DNA of 7,512 bases. It comes from Streptococcus marmotae (GTDB lineage Bacteria > Bacillota > Bacilli > Lactobacillales > Streptococcaceae). Both the position numbers and the translations under genes were made by a program. A model generated the notes under the pieces. It did not search any database. It was not told where the DNA came from and saw only the letters and a list, made by a program, of their open reading frames with translations. Where the stretch lies: assembly GCF_001623565.1 (NCBI RefSeq), contig NZ_CP015198.1, positions 1 to 7,512 of the forward strand. The letters are read 5' to 3'. The stretch's first letter is position 1; each line of letters opens with the position of its first letter. Positions 6,123-7,512 of the stretch are shown here, in pieces.

Positions 6123-6157
6123 AAAGAAAACCTAAAGAGTTGGCGCTCTTTAGGTTT
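6121..6157 (-). terminator. Terminator of the antisense RNA
   Basis: AAACCTAAAGAG (6128-6139) pairs with CTCTTTAGGTTT (6146-6157), 12 perfect base pairs with a 6-base loop. On the minus strand the hairpin is followed by a tract rich in T; on the plus strand no T tract follows. The same sequence forms the first hairpin of the rep mRNA. Confidence 0.6.
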
Positions 6158-6177
6158 GGCGAATAGTTTCTTATTTC
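6121..6177 (-). ncRNA. Antisense RNA to the rep leader, predicted copy-number regulator
   Basis: A minus-strand transcript starting near 6177 would be about 57 bases long: a short single-stranded 5' part, a 12-bp hairpin (6128-6157) and a T-rich end. It is fully complementary to the first 50 or so bases of rep mRNA. Small countertranscribed RNAs over rep leaders are the standard copy-number control of rolling-circle plasmids such as pT181 and pMV158. The corresponding mRNA hairpin loop is UUGGCG, which contains a YUNR (UUGG) U-turn motif associated with fast antisense pairing. The evidence is promoter, hairpin and terminator tract only; the exact ends are estimates. Confidence 0.6.
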
Positions 6178-6184
6178 AAAAACA

Positions 6185-6214
6185 AGTATACCATATTTGA
6201 GTTATTTCTGTAAA
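6185..6214 (-). promoter_or_regulatory. Antisense RNA promoter with extended -10
   Basis: Read on the minus strand: TTTACA (complement of 6209-6214), 18 bases, TATACT (complement of 6185-6190), with TGG immediately before the -10 box. The start is predicted at the G opposite base 6177. This looks at least as strong as the rep promoter, as expected when antisense RNA is in excess. Confidence 0.6.
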
Positions 6215-6224
6215 TATTATTTAC
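6210..6224. repeat. Small palindrome over the antisense -35 box, possible operator
   Basis: GTAAAT (6210-6215) and ATTTAC (6219-6224) are perfect inverted arms with a 3-base centre, overlapping the -35 box of the antisense promoter. A dimeric DNA-binding protein such as the plasmid's own ribbon-helix-helix protein could bind here; that link is a guess. AT-rich palindromes of this size are also common by chance. Confidence 0.35.
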
Positions 6225-6248
6225 GTTTTGACTCTAAATTTCTTTTGA

Positions 6249-6271
6249 CACCCCGGTACTAATAGGGGGTG
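6249..6271 (+). other. Candidate nick site: double-strand origin and/or oriT
   Basis: CACCCC (6249-6254) pairs with GGGGTG (6266-6271); the loop between them is GGTACTAATAG. It is the most G+C-rich hairpin near rep in an otherwise AT-rich leader. The layout (a C-run arm, a loop ending in CTAAyAG, then a G-run arm) matches what I recall of the ICEBs1 and Tn916 oriT nick region cut by NicK/Orf20-type enzymes, and the loop also resembles the CTAATAG part of the pT181-family nick site. Both enzyme groups share the Rep_trans fold of the protein encoded 85 bases downstream. Nicking would be expected in the loop near TACTAATAG. The exact position and whether one site serves both replication and transfer are not shown by sequence. 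Confidence 0.65.
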
Positions 6272-6296
6272 CGTAAAGAAAAAACAATATATTTAA

Positions 6297-6359
6297 GTGT
6301 ATATTTTGCATATCTTGAACTTTCGCCTCTATTTTTATCATGGAGGTTTTTATTTTTGA
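6297..6359 (+). CDS. Possible 20-codon leader peptide coupled to rep
   Basis: A GTG at 6297 opens 20 codons rich in Tyr, Phe, Ile and Leu and ends at TGA 6357-6359. The TGA overlaps the rep start codon as TTGA. Ribosomes reading it would pass through the hairpin that hides the rep Shine-Dalgarno and stop on the rep start. No convincing Shine-Dalgarno precedes the GTG, which is the main weakness. In copy 1 an extra T fuses this frame to rep. Confidence 0.3.
   Translation: MYILHILNFRLYFYHGGFYF
6326..6346 (+). promoter_or_regulatory. Hairpin hiding the rep ribosome binding site
   Basis: CCTCTA (6326-6331) can pair with TGGAGG (6341-6346), five Watson-Crick pairs and one G-T, around a 9-base loop. 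The right arm contains the GGAGG that serves the rep TTG at 6356. CGCC (6324-6327) overlaps the left arm and is complementary to GGCG in the loop of the first leader hairpin (6142-6145). Confidence 0.45.
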
Positions 6360-7512
6360 AGGATAAAAGAATAAATGTTTTGATTGATACTTATAGTGCA
6401 GTATCAATGTTTGATGAATTTTTTGATGTTTCTGATTCCAGACTTTTAGACAAAGCGTTTGATGAGAAAATTAAACTTTTTATAGATGTCTTTGAATTAG
6501 ATGTTTTAGGCGCGATAGTCCCTTGTAAGGCTGTCAATGGTTATACCAAGGCTGTTTGTTTTGAAGATAATCCAAATATTTCGATTCATGTTAGTCAAAC
6601 TTCTTGGGAAATGCATTGTTTTATCTATTTTTCTGGTGCAGGATTGCGTAGATTGAAAGAGTTATATGAATTAAAGAAAGGTACTGAATTTCATTTTTAT
6701 AGAACATTGTACTCAGCAGAAGAAGCTGGAATTAGACCTTCTCGTTGTGATGTAGCTTGTGATTTGATTGATTGTAATGTTGATTTTAATGATTTATTTA
6801 ATAGAATCCAAAATAATAGAGTGGCACGTTTCACAACAAACTCTAAGAGTAATGGTTTAAGAAGGATATCATATCCAGATAGAGGATACTCGATAGTTGG
6901 TACTGCAAATAAGATTGATACAATTTATTTTGGGAAACGTCCGAATACTTTGTTACGTTGTTATGATAAGTATGCTGAATTGGAAGATAAAAAGAAAACA
7001 ACTGGTTTAGATACAAATGATATAAAGCGATTCGAGGGAGAGTTTCGTAAAAAAGATGCTGTTCATTTGCAGAAAATTTTTGTGGAGCAGACTCAAATTG
7101 ATGATAGTATTAATGTTGCATATTCTTTTTTAGCTTCTGCACTCTTAAATAAGTTTAAAATTAGTGAGTTAGATGAAAAGGGTAACAGAATAGGTTATTG
7201 TAAAGAATTTAAACTTATTGAAGAATTATTAGGTAGTAAAGATTTTTTATTTGTGACTTATGAAAAAGTTGATTCTGAACTTTATAAGTCAGTATATTAT
7301 ATGCAAAAAAGCTATTTGTCTTTGTTCCAGAAAATTGGTTTGATTTATGGAGAAGAGGCTTTATACGATTTCTTTAAATTTATTCATGAACAAGCAGAAA
7401 GCAAAGTGATCACAAATGGTACAAGGTCTTTTGTAGAAAATAATAAGGATTTACTGCTTGAAAATTTTGATAAAACTGGAATTTATCCTTGGAGAAGTAA
7501 TGATAGCGATAA
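6356..7512 (+). CDS. rep: Rep_trans-family initiator/relaxase, copy 2, cut by the window end
   Basis: This is the same gene as 2606-3787, with residues 1-385 present; the last eight residues and the stop are at bases 1-25 if the molecule is circular. The start is TTG 6356, nine bases after GGAGG (6342-6346). Unlike copy 1, no GTG- or ATG-initiated in-frame extension precedes the TTG, which supports it as the true start. I found no differences from the coding part of copy 1. Confidence 0.9.
   Translation, partial: MKDKRINVLIDTYSAVSMFDEFFDVSDSRLLDKAFDEKIKLFIDVFELDVLGAIVPCKAVNGYTKAVCFEDNPNISIHVSQTSWEMHCFIYFSGAGLRRLKELYELKKGTEFHFYRTLYSAEEAGIRPSRCDVACDLIDCNVDFNDLFNRIQNNRVARFTTNSKSNGLRRISYPDRGYSIVGTANKIDTIYFGKRPNTLLRCYDKYAELEDKKKTTGLDTNDIKRFEGEFRKKDAVHLQKIFVEQTQIDDSINVAYSFLASALLNKFKISELDEKGNRIGYCKEFKLIEELLGSKDFLFVTYEKVDSELYKSVYYMQKSYLSLFQKIGLIYGEEALYDFFKFIHEQAESKVITNGTRSFVENNKDLLLENFDKTGIYPWRSNDSD

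Larger units (their letters stand above)
3763..7512. repeat. Copy 2 of the plasmid monomer, likely the correct 3750-bp circle
   Basis: This is the second unit of the tandem repeat. Its reading frames for the ribbon-helix-helix protein, the 110-residue protein and the FtsK-like ATPase are uninterrupted, unlike those of copy 1. Its rep gene runs off the end of the window, but joining base 7512 to base 1 restores the frame and the stop. That closure is what a 3750-bp circular plasmid would give. A genuine dimeric plasmid is possible too, since rolling-circle replicons form multimers. Confidence 0.93.

Noticed and set aside
6128..6157. Plus-strand intrinsic terminator or attenuator in the rep leader
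   Set aside because: The hairpin is followed on the plus strand by GGCGAATAG with no T tract; the T-rich tract is on the other side, so termination is expected for leftward transcripts.
6246..6251. Consensus TTGACA as the -35 box of a second rep promoter
   Set aside because: No acceptable -10 box lies 16-19 bases downstream; that stretch is occupied by the G-run arm of the nick-like hairpin.
1..7512. CRISPR array, insertion sequence, integrase or antibiotic-resistance gene
   Set aside because: No short regularly spaced repeats, transposase or integrase motifs, or recognisable cargo genes are present; the only large repeat is the monomer itself.

Overview
The window holds two head-to-tail copies of one AT-rich circular replicon of about 3.75 kb. 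Copy 1 is bases 1-3762 and copy 2 is bases 3763-7512 (3750 bases). The last bases of the window run straight into its first bases exactly as copy 1 runs into copy 2, so the natural reading is a 3750-bp circular plasmid read around twice: a true dimer or an assembly that went past closure. Copy 1 is 12 bases longer. I could attribute all 12 to single extra A or T bases in homopolymer runs, and they break or distort three of the four genes. Copy 2 has the intact reading frames and should be taken as the reference. The low G+C, strong GGAGG-type ribosome binding sites, TTG start and gene families point to a low-GC Gram-positive host (Firmicutes, plausibly Lactobacillales such as Streptococcus, Lactococcus or Enterococcus); the species cannot be fixed from the sequence.

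Monomer layout, all genes on the + strand (copy 2 coordinates, with the complete rep taken from 2606-3787): (1) a roughly 160-base non-coding block just after the coupling-protein gene, rich in nested inverted repeats (5932-6094), a candidate single-strand origin; (2) a rep promoter (6093-6122) facing a minus-strand promoter (6185-6214) that would make a short antisense RNA ending at a hairpin plus T-rich terminator; (3) a C-stem/G-stem hairpin (6249-6271) resembling the nick site of the Tn916/ICEBs1 oriT family, the candidate double-strand origin and/or oriT; (4) rep, a Rep_trans-family initiator/relaxase, starting at TTG; (5) a small ribbon-helix-helix plus coiled-coil protein ending inside an intrinsic terminator; (6) a second promoter, a 110-residue protein of unknown fold and, overlapping it by 8 bases, a membrane-anchored FtsK/TcpA-type ATPase.

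Taken together, the replicon looks like the DNA-processing part of a Tn916/ICEBs1-type conjugation module (relaxase/Rep, coupling ATPase, small accessory proteins, oriT-like hairpin) reduced to a minimal rolling-circle plasmid without a mating channel, integrase or cargo. Inference: it replicates by rolling circle and is mobilised by a resident conjugative element while bringing its own coupling protein. The rep leader has the parts of an antisense-controlled, translationally coupled copy-number switch: a UUGGCG-loop hairpin opposite the antisense RNA, a distant CGCC next to a hairpin that hides the rep Shine-Dalgarno, and a 20-codon leader ORF whose stop overlaps the rep start (TTGA). Those are sequence-level observations; the mechanism is untested.
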